23,594 nucleotides of DNA. Origin: Penium margaritaceum (Eukaryota; Streptophyta; Zygnematophyceae; Desmidiales; Peniaceae). Every line of letters starts with the position of its first letter. Position 1 is the stretch's first letter. Positions 9,741 through 21,231 of this stretch are shown piece after piece. The notes under the pieces were generated by a model. It saw only the letters and a program-made list of their open reading frames with translations. It was not told the DNA's origin and made no database searches. Made by a program: the position numbers and the translations under genes. The stretch is taken from assembly GCA_023375785.1 (NCBI GenBank), contig SZWC01001603.1, positions 251,806 to 275,399 of the forward strand. Reading direction: 5' to 3'.

Positions 9741-9941
9741 AAGAACACAGCGAGTGAGCCTGACCCCTATCGGGTCGCGTGTCACTACACACGTGGTTCG
9801 CCACAAAGTGTGGAAAACCACACACAGCGTGCGCAAGTTGCATAGGCAAATACTCGGTGCAGCCCAAGAAGCACGCACACAGCGAGACATACATCTTGTA
9901 AGAACATAACATGCATGGCCCAACCGGGCACACTACAATAG
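9741..9941. other. CpG-containing unique DNA with repeated CACAGCG words
   Basis: ACACAGCG recurs at about 9747, 9824 and 9878, and ACACACGTGG near 9787. Frames are open on both strands here (+ 9694-9909, - 9933-9589), but the products are Arg/Thr/His-rich without any recognised domain. I do not call a gene. Confidence 0.3.
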
Positions 9942-10002
9942 AAGTAGAATGTGTAGGACTAAGCTACCCTTGCTAACAAAAGTAGCAACAAACATTCTAC
10001 TT
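9942..10002. repeat. 61-nt two-tier hairpin
   Basis: AAGTAGAATGT (9942-9952) is the exact reverse complement of 9992-10002. Inside the loop, GCTAC (9963-9967) pairs with GTAGC (about 9981-9985). This gives an outer 11-bp stem and an inner 5-bp stem. It is too short for a typical plant miRNA precursor and could be the end of a degraded element. Confidence 0.55.
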
Positions 10003-12110
10003 TAGCGTTTGCCTCCTTCAAGCCTCGATTCCCCAACATGTATGATAAAAGTTGAAACCATACAAATGGTCCATACGGTACATTCCTCCCCTTTTACTTC
10101 AAAACCTCTGGGTTGTCCTGCACTCACGCTGGTTTTATTATTGTGTACAAGAAGCATGCATAAACAAAAACTTTTGGCTCTTGTCATCCACAATATTTTG
10201 CATCACATTTATGAAAAATTGACCAAAAACATGCGTGGTTTTTGTGATCCTGGTCATTTTCAAAGAACATCCAGTGTTGATCACGAAAACCCTTGACTCT
10301 TGCCAAGATGAGGAATGTTCAACCTTTGTAAGTTCTTCATGAGATTTGGTGTGTCTTCATCAAAGGCCCTTGACACACCTTTACTAGTGCATAGTCAATG
10401 CCATTTAAGATGTTGGTTTTCAACAATGTCATGTTAGTTTGGAAGTGGTGCAGGAAAAGTTCCCCACATTCCATGTGTTACGCGATTAGCTGTTCGTTGT
10501 GGTGAAGCCTCCTCCACCTTTGGAAGGAGTGCTCTCATGACATGTTGACCGGGCATCCTCGCAAAAACCATTCCAGTCCCGCTTAAAACGTTTACACGTC
10601 ATACGTACATGATCTCTTCCTAGGGTTTGTTGTCGAGGTGGTACGTCCTCATTTTTATATTTTTCTAAGTGTTTGGAAATGAATCCTCCTAAATAATAAC
10701 CACGTGTTCATGACCACGTGTAGGTCTAAAGGACCTCTTTCACACCCGTGGGTTGGTTGGCTGAACTCAACCAAGCTCCACTAAGCCCATGCAACATGCA
10801 TGCTAGCTTGGTCTTAGGTTCAAGAGGAACCAAGGCCCTAAGACATGGTTGCTGAGTACACTTGTTCTTCTTCTCAAAAATTGTACTCATCTTTGAAGGA
10901 GGCGGCATTCGTCATCCGGAATTTTCAACTTCCATTAGAGTCCCTCATCAAACACAACAATGTTTTGACCTACGTTTCATTGGTCTTAACCATCATTCCC
11001 TCATTCTTGTCTAAAATGGATACCTGAGGCTTGTGCTTTCTTCCTTGTTGAAAAAACATTGTTGTTGACTAGGAGAGATAAGTTGACTGATCTCAATGAT
11101 CATGGATCACACCAAAGAGGAACGTGTTCATAATATGGTATTTACCGAACGGGTGTTCCATGATCACAATCCATGTGGTGGTACATGGAAGGATTCCTTA
11201 AGGGAGTGCATTCCATGTGATTGTCATAAAAATATTCCGATTCACATTCTGTCATCCTAGAACAGCTGGTTCCTTCCTGTTCTCCTATAATGTAATCACA
11301 TCCTAGGGTTCAATTTGGGTAACTATTGACGTATTGCCCAAGTTGCGAGTCCTCCTTAGGAAGTTGGCAATTCTATTAATAAATAGGAAACATGAATGCC
11401 TTTGTGAACAAGGTATCATGGGGAGATGAATCTTACGAGTATGTTTTGGTTTGTGTCTTTCAAGTCACAACAAGTAGTTTTGCTTTTTCGTCTTGTGTAT
11501 TGCGTACTTTTGGTACTTCCATTCATTAGAATATTTCTTTTTGCCTTTCATCACGTACTCGTAGAGGGTACTTCTCTCATATCATACGTGCTGAGAAACA
11601 ACGGCTAGTGGATGCAAGGACTTTGAAATCCACTAAGCCCTTGTACTTGTGTTCAGCAATGTACATCCATTGTAATGTAAGGAAGTTTCACTACCTCCCC
11701 ATGACCTTCTGGGTCAACGCAATGTGGTTTCACTACACCGTAATTAAAAAAGGTATCCACCTGTGGATAAAAACTCTTGAAACATTAAGGCAGCTAACGT
11801 AACCTAGAGAAGCGGCTTTTGTGATCCGTACCAGATATTAATTCTATTCCAACAATATTTCTTGGAGGCTTCATTTGTAGTGTAATGTGGCACAACCGGT
11901 GCCACACCATGTCGTGAAATGATTGGATTCCATCCACATGTCTTGATATTAATCAAATTTATCCACAAATTTCAATGAGATATGTTTCCACTAAATGGTT
12001 GTTTTGACTTCAAAATTGGGTACGCCAGATTTGTTAATTTTTGTTCATCTCAATGTTTAATTCAAACCAAAACACGGTCAAACGGACCACCCAGATGTGT
12101 GTAAGTGTTG
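10003..12110. other. Intergenic DNA, no recognised gene
   Basis: Only short frames without recognisable domains. Positions 10699-10707 and 10713-10721 each read ACCACGTGT, a G-box-containing word repeated at 14-bp spacing. Nothing else of note was found. Confidence 0.5.
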
Positions 12111-12151
12111 GACCTATAAGCCGATAGCGTAAAGCTATTGGCATATAGGTC
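12111..12151. repeat. 41-nt hairpin with 18-bp stem
   Basis: GACCTATAAGCCGATAGC (12111-12128) pairs with 12134-12151 across a 5-base loop. Sixteen pairs are Watson-Crick, one is G-T and one is an A-A mismatch. It stands alone, with no coding context. It could be a minimal palindromic element or a folded RNA segment if transcribed. Confidence 0.7.
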
Positions 12152-12380
12152 ATCTCCACGGTCATAAAGTTTGGGCATGACTCCTAGACTATGTTGTGAC
12201 CCCAACTAGGTTTTAGGTTGTCCGTGAAAAATTCACGAGATCTTGATTGCACCCTATAAATCCATCAGTGAAGAAAGGGAATGACCAATTCTCCCTAAAA
12301 TGGAGTTTTCACATTATAGTGGGCAAGCTCCTATCACTGACATCGGTTCAAGTACTTCTGTCTGTCCATTTCTATGTCAT

Positions 12381-12399
12381 GTTCACTTGTTAAGTGAAC
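12381..12399. repeat. Short hairpin, 8-bp stem and 3-base loop
   Basis: GTTCACTT (12381-12388), loop GTT, then the exact reverse complement (12392-12399). A second pairing, GTCCAT near 12364 with ATGGAC near 12405, could extend it through an internal loop. Confidence 0.6.
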
Positions 12400-14939
12400 A
12401 AGGCATGGACTGAAGCTTTCATTATCACATTCCATTCATGTGTGGAACTCTGTAGGTCTTGTCACACATGAAAAAGTGACCTTTGCTGAATCTTTGAAGA
12501 GCCCTCACTTCTCTTTGACATGTTTAGATCCTCCTTGGAGAACATCCTTGTCCGTTGGAGGTGGTTGATAAATTCATGTGCCTTTTCAACGTTGGTTCCT
12601 GTCGGGTACTACGATTTACATCCACCAATCATTGAGTGATAGGGAATAATTGGTTTCTCCATTGAGTTCTTATTCAAGGGTCCCATCCTTGAGACACTCA
12701 ATCATGGATCAATGTTTGCCTTGGCCATGACTAGTGATGCCGAGAACCCCAAATATGTACTGATGCATCGAGGTACATGACATAAAACCATAAAGTTTCT
12801 AAGGCATATTGTCCCTTTTCTTGGAAAATCTGTAAGTTCCTTCAAGTACGTACTGTGCACAAGTACCATGAAGTCAGCCCATATGGATCAAAGTTGGCGT
12901 GTTGACACATCAAGTGTTTTCAACATGTTATGACATTGCCATGACACGGAATTAGTTGTTAAAAGATCACATTTTTTTTCGTAGTCCAATGGGACATGTA
13001 ACTGTTGTGGAGAACATCATGCACCCACAGACTGATATTGTCAAATACTATTGACATTGTTTTTCTAGAAAATCAACAGATATTGTGAGCTTGATCGAAT
13101 GCCACAAAACCCTTCTGATCATTCACCTGTCGAGATTTTCCATAACTTGATGTCGTGATCCATGCACGAATACATGGTGGGCAAGTTTCTTGTGCATGTC
13201 AAACACATTTTCCATGCATGTCATGTATCCAATTTCACTTACCTGAAATAGAGTGGTATGAATTGCATATCTCGATCCATTGAGAATAGGGTTGTATTTG
13301 GCACTTGGTCATACTCGTAAATATTGTGTGGTCATACAAGTCGTGTGCGTTTTGGAACTGGTGCTGAAATGACTTGGATTTAAAGGAACGTGCCATCTGT
13401 GGGTACAAATTAACTAATCTACCGTTGGAATTATCCAAGTTAAAGGAACTTGTCCATGTAAAAAATGTGATTCATCGATTATAAATTGTCTTGTTCTTCT
13501 TTTAGAAGTAAGTGTCTGTGCTGTTATTGGGAGAGGCATAGTTCATAACTTCAAATGGTTTTCATTCTTGGAGAATAATGAGATTTTTTTTTTTATTATT
13601 CCATCCACGCATACCGCTTATCACCACACCTTTGAGTGATTGTTCATAGACATAACCACCATTTCAATTTTTATAGAATTCGACTGTATCACCATCTTCG
13701 AGTTTATTGAGATGACTGTTGAATGTAAAACAACATGTTTCCAATGATTCAAACATCACCCTTGGTGCATATGCGCAAAGAATCACGCTGAGCATAAAAT
13801 TCATGCTTTTATTTATTGATATAACAAAAAACTCAAGTTCTATAAATGGGATGCAATGGAAACCAATTTTGTTTGTGCAATTGGCACCTATGACGTGCTC
13901 CATCATCAAGAATGACATGCCGAGTCTAACTAGGATCCAAGTCGGTTATGTTTTGGGCACTCACATCAGTGGTGTATTTGGAACCCATACCAACTTTCCA
14001 TCTGTTGATGATGTGAACACTGTGTGTTTGATTCTTGTGTCAATGCTACGACTACCTTTTCCATGTAGGTCATATTCTTAGTGCAACCACCATTGGTAAC
14101 TTCTGTGCAAGACGCCCTCATATAAAGATTTCCACCTTCACATGTATGTTAAGTGCAATCGCCACTCACATTCTACTCCAACCAAAATCTACACACAAGT
14201 AAATTATGTAGGCATTTGTGGTGTAATAGACACTCATGTAGTTATCCAAATGGCACTTGCATTGGCAATGTAACCCAAAGTTTGAGTAGTGGATTTGACC
14301 CTAGCATCACAAATGCATTTGGAATCTCTAACTATAATGCGACTTGCAGTTTTCCTAGTGGTATGTTCTACATTGGCAAAAGGTTTGTAGCCTGAAAATT
14401 GTGCTCCTACGAGTAATGGATGTTGGAAATTGAGCGATTGTATTGGTTTCATCAGTATGAACTTCTAAAGACTTCTACATTTCTAGACTGGCCACTTTGG
14501 CACCTTCTTTGTCCTTGAGATCCAAACTCAAGCCTGAGATACAAGAATATTAATTGGTGTGGCCTTTACCCTCCTAGGTCCTCACCGGACATCAAGGGTA
14601 AATTATTTTCTAAAGACCCTTATTTCCACATGACCAAAGAGGTTCAACGATAGGTCACCTTCTAATACACCTCTTTATCAAGAGGTACTTCCTTACATTA
14701 CGAAAAGAGTACATACCCCTTGTTGATCAACAATAGCCATAAGGTAAACAAGACCCTCGATTACTTAGGGTGTGAAATTCAAGTAGCCTGTTACACACAT
14801 TTTGTCTGTCTCCTTGCACTGGGAGCTTGTGTCCACATTTACACTTAGCAAAACTGGTAGGTTCTAGTTCAAGTGATTTCAACTTCCTCGCTCAATCCCT
14901 AACAATGTTCAGATATATAGCGGTGCTCTCTAGCTTGTG
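12400..14939. other. Intergenic DNA with two unassigned open frames
   Basis: The longest ordinary frames in the window lie here. The + frame 13719-14081 (120 codons) contains FMLLFIDITKNSSSINGMQW. The + frame 14153-14395 (80 codons) contains CSYPNGTCIGNVTQSLSSGF and NYNATCSFPSGMFYIG. Antisense frames 13918-13664 and 14452-14234 overlap them. I recognise no domain in any of these. Codon use is as AT-rich as the surroundings, unlike the GC-rich VOC exons. They are most likely chance, or very decayed coding sequence. Confidence 0.35.
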
Positions 14940-15247
14940 GGAGACACTCTACTGTCTGAGACATAACTTATTCTGATGTTATAGTGATTTGTGTAAGTCT
15001 AGGATCATCCATAGAATTGTCGTACAGCTTGAATGTGTATTCATGCTTATACAGAGTGTGCATAAGGTGTCCTTACTAGTCTCTGTGAGATCGGTAAATC
15101 TATGTGTATACCTAGTGTGACTTTGCACTAGGAATTTATGTGTAAAACAATCTATTCTTCTGTTGTGTGACACACAAACAACATGTTAGAATTTTTTCTG
15201 TCTACTTGTTTAATTTTACTTGAGAAATTTCAATTGTGTTATCAAAG
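14940..15247 (+). mobile_element. Possible degraded Copia-type LTR end with primer-binding site
   Basis: TGTTATCAAAG at 15237-15247 matches TGGTATCAGAG, the usual plant Copia primer-binding site complementary to initiator tRNA-Met, at 9 of 11 positions. A CA (15231-15232) that could end an LTR sits four bases upstream. The preceding 300 bp holds hairpins common in LTRs, such as CCTAGTG (15111-15117) with CACTAGG (15126-15132) and the odd palindrome 15163-15177. No gag or pol frame follows and no second LTR was found, so this is at best an old solo or truncated relic. The left edge is arbitrary. Confidence 0.2.
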
Positions 15248-16244
15248 TTTAGGAGTAGGTGTAACCCCTCCCATATAAAAAAAAAAACAAAAAATGAACC
15301 ACACTTGTTGTGTGTTTGTGTTGGAACTTAAATCGATGATGTGGCCGACATCGGTATCAATGTGAAATCAACACTTGTTTTGTGTAGTTTACAGATCTGC
15401 ATTTTTGCGGCATGTAAATGGGTGGATGTAGAATGCACGTTGCCTTTAATATTTCCAAATTTTAATTCATCTTGATGTAAATCATTGTTCTTGTTATGTA
15501 ACCTCGTGTGAGTCACTATGACCATTTGATACGAACACAAGTTTTCCAGTGCATGTGCAACCTACATTGAGCCATGCCTTTCCTTTTAATAGTAACCCCA
15601 CCCGGGTTCTATCACACATGCCCCAATTGTTGACAATTCTTCAGGCACCTAAGGCATCACGGTTAGAAATGTTTTCGTTGAAGCCCCTTATCTAAGTGAA
15701 TTCCATTTACAACATGAAATCTATTAGTTTTCCATTTCTTTACGTTTTGTGCAAAACCCACCTATGAAAAAGAAAACCGCTGGTTTTCCTTATTTTCATC
15801 TGGTATGGACTCAAACAGAAAATCAGAACAGCTAATTTTTCAACTTCGTTCGAGCTTTTAAACACTTTTTGTACAAAACCCATGACCAACTTGGTCGAAC
15901 ACTGGGTTCAATTGGGAAAATATCACGGTTGCAAATACTTGCAAAGATTGGTATTTTGAAAAGGAAAAAATCTAAACTCCATTGAACAAGCTTAGCTTAA
16001 GCTTTTAATTTTTTTCAGGCACCTCAATCAAACGTCGGATAGAGAAACGTCCTCAGTCAAATGTGGGGACCCCACAACGTCAAGAGACAGGGATGTTGGG
16101 AGGGGGAAAGTTGTCTTGATGTCTCGAAAGGTCTCCCTCTCACTTAGCAGTGGTGATGGCTACCAGCACCACAATATGTGCTTGGAATAGTTGGGCAAAT
16201 AAAAAGCAGAATTTTCTCTTTTCGCATCAAAGAAATTCCCTCAG
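15248..16244. other. Intergenic DNA, nothing recognised
   Basis: AT-rich sequence with no convincing gene. TGTGGGGACCCCACA (16062-16076) is a perfect odd palindrome close to the left edge of the minisatellite. Confidence 0.45.
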
Positions 16245-17195
16245 GCAGAGATATAAGGAGGTAGGAAGATTTCTTTTCCCTTCTGTTGGGTGGACGGCCC
16301 ATGTGAGAAAGGTGAAAGGGTAGTTCGCCCCTTTACCTTCCCCTTGAGTTGTTGGCCCATGCGAGGGGTGGGTGGGAGAGACATGAGATCGCCCCTTCCC
16401 TCTTCCTCGGGCCACTTGCCAATGTGAGAGGGGGGGAGGAGAGGGAGATCATCCATTTCCTCCCCCTCGGGCTTTCGACCAAAGTGAGGAAGTGGGAGAG
16501 GGTAGATTGTCCCTTTCCTCCCCTTTGGGCCGTCAACCCAAGTAAGGGTGGGGAATGGCCCCCTCTCTTACTCTTGGGCCATCAGCCCACGTGAGAGGGG
16601 AAAGGAGAGGAAAAAATTATCTCTCCTCCCCCTTGGGCCGACATTCTAAGGGGAAGGTGAGGGGGAGGGGGAGAGAGAGGGAATCCCTCCCTATCTCCTC
16701 ATTTCCTCCAAGAGGGATTGGGGGAGAAGGTCCATCTCTCTCTCCTCCCCTCAGCATCGTCCATGCACATGAAGGGAGGGAGGAGAGAGTCCACTCCTTC
16801 TTTCCTCCACGTTGGCACTGTCGACATAATGGGAAGGGGAAGAGAGGGAGTCCCCTCCTTCTATATTCTCTATTGGCATCCCTAGTGATAAGGGAGGGAA
16901 AAGGAGGGAATCCTCTCCCTCTCTCCTCCCCGTTGCTGTCTTTGGCGCATGAGGATGGGTGGTGGGGGAGAGGGTGGGGGACTCTTCTCCTTCCCCCCAC
17001 CTCGGGCCTTCGGACCTCCTGAGGGGGGGTCCTCTCTCCTCCCCCAGCTATCAGCCTTAAAGAGAAGGGGGATAGAGGGGGAGACACCCCCCCTCCTTCT
17101 CCTTGATTTCTTCAATATTAAGGAAAAGGGGGCAAAGGGGGATTCAACCCTCTCTTCCCCCTAAGAATTGTCACTAGCGTCGAGGGGGAGGTTGG
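16245..17195. repeat. Minisatellite of about 58-bp units with alternating pyrimidine and purine blocks
   Basis: About sixteen diverged units are laid head to tail. Each has a pyrimidine block (such as CTCTCCTCCCCCTTGGGCC), a short core with partial dyad (ATCAGCCCACGTGAGAGGGG at 16581-16600 is a clean example) and a purine block (GGAGGAGAGGGAGATC type). Core anchors fall near 16303, 16361, 16424, 16484, 16542, 16591, 16648, 16711, 16768, 16827, 16885, 16947, 17018, 17058, 17118 and 17179, a mean of 58 bp. Divergence is higher on the right. Long frames are open on both strands (155 and 156 codons, 16555-17022 + and 17087-16617 -). Their products are low-complexity Pro/Gly/Arg/Ser strings from the composition, so I do not call them genes. 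Confidence 0.88.
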
Positions 17196-18213
17196 CCCTT
17201 GCCTATCGGAGAAATTTTGTCCTCTGTATTGTTTTGCGGCCTGCCAAGCTTCATGCCTTTAGGTTGCTTGTTACATCAGGCTTTTGGCCAATCGGGTGTG
17301 AGAAATTCTAATTCACAAGGTATTAATGAGGGTCATGAGATAACTTAATAAAAAAGAGAGAAAAAATGCACAGAGTTAGTAGTGAAAGAAGATTTTTGTT
17401 TCATTACTCTTCACATGTCAGAACAAGGTACTTGTGTATCCTTCAAAAGGCCATGAGAATAAAGCACATTCTATTCAGACAGAGGGAGCTTGAGTGCTGG
17501 CCCATTCTAGATTGTTGTGATCATTACTCACCATCAATTAAGTAGATTGTGGGATTGGTGGACTGCTAGATCAATGGATGATATGACGTAAGCAAGGATG
17601 GGAAGATTGACGGTTGGACAACAAATATTTAACATTTTTCCCCTGCTAGACCAATGGTGAGATTAAAATCAACAAGACGAAAATTGATCTTGATCGTCAA
17701 ACCATTTCCTCAATTTACCTTCAAAGTGTTCGTGATCTTCTAGCATGAGAGAATGTGAGAACCATCAACAAAGATTATGTAGCAAATCATGCTCAAACAC
17801 AAGAATGCGCACAAACTAGAGAAGAAGTTACTCTGTTCTATCAAGTATTTGCTTCACTTCATGTCAAGTTTCAGACTGGTACTTCTTCTACACCCAAGAA
17901 CTGACTTGTCAGCTAAATGGGATTCTAGGCCTATGACTTACTTGTGAAAAAGATCTAAGATATGAAGTTGAGAACTCACGTTGACATTCAAAGGCTTTAT
18001 CCTTTGCTGCAAAATGAAGCACTCGAGTAGGCGAGCAACTCTAAGGTACGGGGGACATTTTGTTGTAACAAAATAGCTTGAGCACCTAGCTGGATGGTTG
18101 ATCGATTTTTCCTTTCTTTAGTGGTTTATGGATGAAAAGATTCATTTGTTAAATTCAATGGATGTTGGAAGATTTATGGCACATACGTTATTGCAACGTT
18201 AGGATGATATACA
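17196..18213. other. Intergenic DNA with one interrupted open frame
   Basis: The + frame 17650-17901 (84 codons, one in-frame TGA at 17746-17748) contains KIDLDRQTISSIYLQSVRDL and, after the stop, REEVTLFYQVFASLHVKFQT. This superficially recalls helical gag-type sequence but matches no motif I can name. CTGCTAGATCAATGG near 17563 recurs as CTGCTAGACCAATGG near 17643. Nothing else stands out. Confidence 0.3.
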
Positions 18214-18472
18214 ACAAACTGTCGAACCAAAATGTAGGCCCTCAAACAATCGTCTAATGAGAACGAGTGACAGCTTGCCGCGACCATTATGGCTAAGACA
18301 GAAGCCGATGAAACAAACAAAAATGTCATAAGGCAAGAATGTCAAACATGTTTCCTAATCCTACTTATCCCAAGTGGCCAAACCATGTGGAAAAAAGACC
18401 TTAGAACCACTTAGGAGGGGAGGAAGAATGATGCAATATATTTTCCATCGCAACACCCATCTTGCCCCAACT
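18214..18472 (+). repeat. Dispersed repeat, copy 2 (partner at 9121-9355)
   Basis: Homologous in direct orientation to copy 1; see the block 18324-18380, 82% identical to 9209-9265. The G-box pair of copy 1 is mutated here. The frame starting at 18374 inside this copy runs 150 codons to 18826, well past the repeat. It contains IIIFLVLMFLETFSSKLKLQ but has no recognised domain and AT-rich codon use, so it is not called as a gene. Confidence 0.7.
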
Positions 18473-20239
18473 CCGATTGAGAGTTATGTTCCAGGATTGA
18501 GTCAAATTATTATTTTTCTTGTACTTATGTTTCTAGAAACTTTCTCCTCAAAACTCAAGCTTCAAGTCTTCAACGTGAATCATAAATATATAGTGTATGG
18601 ACAATTTTTAACCATAAAAATTGTCCATATGCTGCATTTTTCCTTCTTTAGTAGAGAAGTTTTCCATGTGGCAAACTACCTTCATGAATTGACTTACGTT
18701 AGAGTGACGTCATTTGTGCCCACTTTAATTTCCTCGCTTGAGATGAAGGCAAGTGCATACATTTGCCTTGGATTATTTAAACTTAGATTTTCCTTGAAAA
18801 AAATGTCCAAGATTCAAGCGGAATAGCACAAATTTATGTATTAATTTGTATATGAATTCAATATGTTGGGTGATTCATCTAAAATCCTGATAATGATTTG
18901 TAGAAAAAAATTCATGATATGTGCATTATTTGCAAAAAAAATTCATAAAGTATTAATAAGGGATTCCTAACTCTTGTATCCATTAAAATGAAGGTTTCTA
19001 CACAAAACAGTTACACGTTGAAGGATGTTTTCTCAAATGCACACCATTGGATTGTAGCAACAGTGTATCTAGGCCCATTTCGATGCTCTATTGGCGGGTC
19101 CCATCAATTGTTCAGCGTGAGAAAGGATTGTTCGGACGACCTCATTGTGTACAACCTTCAAAAAAATGGACCCACTTTCCCAAAATTTATTTTATATGTG
19201 CACACCGTTTCAAAATCATGTTGGAATTCTTCCCCCAATTATACCCTGGGTTTCTAGATGTTTATTTTTTGGATGCACCTATTGGACTGCCCTTGAGCAT
19301 GGTCTAACATGTTCCCTTTCTATGCATGGGTGTTACATGATCCTCCGTACAAACCTCGCTTATCCTTCACTTGATTAGTAAGAACAACCTTAAATGAGGG
19401 GATTCAAAAAAGTATGGGGTGTTGGAATTCAATGCAATCTTTTCATTGTAAGCGTAAGGGTTTTGAATAAGACTTCTTTATCATTTTATATTTTAGTCAT
19501 TCACACCTTCGAACATAAGTTTTGATATGGCTTGAATATTTTCTGCTATCGTAACAATGACAGATTATTTAAATATGTTTTACGGACTCTATATAGAGAC
19601 ACATGAAAAAAAGGAATACCCTTGTTGTTTTATTAAAACATCAAGTAGTTGCTGATTTGATTACTTGATCATGTTGTAACTACCATGTTATGCATTTGGT
19701 CTTGGTTTCCAATTCGATTACATCTACGACCATTCAAAGTTATTCCCTTACAGGAATCTTGGCTTGCTCTGACGGTTTTGTTAAACATGTCTAGCTTTGC
19801 TACAAGTTTCTTATGGATGTGGCTGATGTTTCAAACATGTTACACTTTTGGCCTTCTTCCAAAAGTTGAGTTTGCATAATAAAGTGTCCTTGAAACTTGT
19901 AAATGTGTGACTGTATGCACAAACTACGTGGTAACTACGTGGTACCTTCTACTACGTCTTGCATAAAGTAGAGTTTGTGGTTATCCCCGAAGCGAGTGAA
20001 GAAAATGCCTAAAACTGGAAACAAAAGCACGATGTGCTTAGTCCTTTTTAATTTTCCATTCTCAAATTTGGAATGAAGGCTACAAAGCCAAAACTGCACT
20101 AGGATGGAAGACAGAGTTGTTATGGCACCTCACATTTATTTTCCATGAACATGAGGAATTTTTACTTAAAGGTTATTACAAAGGAGAGAGGAGAATACAA
20201 ATTGCTGAATAACCCAAATCAGTACAATTCACAGTTGAT
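18473..20239. other. AT-rich intergenic DNA, no recognised gene
   Basis: Three overlapping + frames at 18988-19378 have no recognisable products. AACTACGTGGT is tandemly duplicated at 19922-19932 and 19933-19943, giving two ACGTGG cores 11 bp apart. No arrays or RNA genes were found. Confidence 0.5.
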
Positions 20240-20515
20240 GGTTTCTAAAACAGTGAAGACAAGAACGATGCCGCGTTCGCAAAGACTAACAGGTGCGATG
20301 CCTAGTTCGAGATCGGTCAACTGCGATGCCATGTTTTTCGGAGTCGCGAACTAAAAAACATGGCATCACTCATGACTACCGCTACAGACAGCTTCGCCGC
20401 GTGAGTGCATGCTTTGGCACCGATTTCGAGTCAGCGACAACTCACTTGGGCGCATCTACTTCCCGTCCCTTGATTGCAGGATGGATCGAGCGATGCCTGG
20501 AGTTGATCGCGCACC
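20240..20515 (+). repeat. Outer left arm of the long inverted repeat
   Basis: Pairs with 21837-22108. In 20382-20515 I count about 12 mismatches against the partner, roughly 91% identity. CGATGCC occurs at 20266, 20296, 20324 and 20491. A nested hairpin lies at 20325-20338 with 20354-20367 (GATGCCATGTTTTT and its reverse complement). The arm is open as a frame ending LELIAHQQNRDIDTSQ, discussed under rejected items. Confidence 0.85.
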
Positions 20516-20524
20516 AACAAAATC

Positions 20525-20805
20525 GGGACATCGACACGAGTCAATGAAAATGTTTCACATGCCCCAAGAATTTCAAGGTAGATCTATTAGTACCCTGTAA
20601 AAGGGACAAATTAATACAAATCCCCAGTTGGTGATTTCAATATCCGTTTATCCATGATTTGTTGAGAATGATAAGTATTTAAGCACAAATTTCTCACATT
20701 TTATTTTTGAAATGATTCGAAAGGCGACATAATTCAGGTAAATATCTCAAGTAAAGTAAGCCAATGTATATATAAATACATATCACCTCTCAATTGTCAT
20801 GAACA
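20525..20805 (+). repeat. Inner left arm of the long inverted repeat
   Basis: Pairs with about 20965-21231. Clear matching blocks include AGATCTATTAGTACCCTG (20580-20597), identical to the reverse complement of 21154-21171, and CCAGTTGGTGA with TATCCGTTTATCCATGATT beyond it. Similarity fades towards 20800. This arm is AT-rich and more diverged than the outer arm. Confidence 0.75.
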
Positions 20806-20964
20806 TTATTTTTTAAATTTAAATGTATTTTCATCTTCATATTTTTATCTATATTGATACAAATTATAAAATTGAAACATCCATATCTCCTTTTATTTCA
20901 AAATTCATGACCTTTTTGAGGGATTTAAATGTTTTTCACTAAAATATATCTTTCCATTACACAA

Positions 20965-21231
20965 ATTTGACACTTAAAAGGGAATACGTTTTTATGTACA
21001 TATTAACTTACCTGATTTGTGTCACTTTTCAAATCATTACGAAATTCAAAAATGAGAAATAGTGCAGATATACTTATCATTCTCAAGGAATCATGGATAA
21101 ACGGATAATGAACTCACCAACTGGGTATTCTTGCCAACTTGTACTCTACGCAGGGTACTAATAGATCTATCCTCAAATTCCTAGGGCATATGAGACATTT
21201 TGGTTGATTCGTGTGGATGTCCTAATTTGTT
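20965..21231 (-). repeat. Inner right arm of the long inverted repeat
   Basis: Reverse-complement partner of 20525-20805. Recognisable blocks include ATCATGGATAAACGGATAAT, CAGGGTACTAATAGATCT and GAATTTCGTAATGATTTGAA (read on the minus strand). It stops abruptly at about 21231, where the unpaired segment begins. Confidence 0.75.

Noticed and set aside
13719-14395. Frames of 120 and 80 codons as a secreted or retroelement protein
   Set aside because: No recognised motif, AT-rich composition identical to flanking DNA, antisense frames of similar length, and no splice or start context tying the two together.
16555-17087. Frames of 155 (+) and 156 (-) codons, the longest in the window
   Set aside because: They lie wholly inside the purine/pyrimidine minisatellite, are open on both strands at once, and encode low-complexity strings dictated by base composition.
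9121-18472. The two dispersed repeats as the LTRs of one large retrotransposon
   Set aside because: They are too diverged from each other for paired LTRs with intact flanks, lack TG...CA ends, have no primer-binding site just after copy 1, and no gag or pol sequence lies between them.
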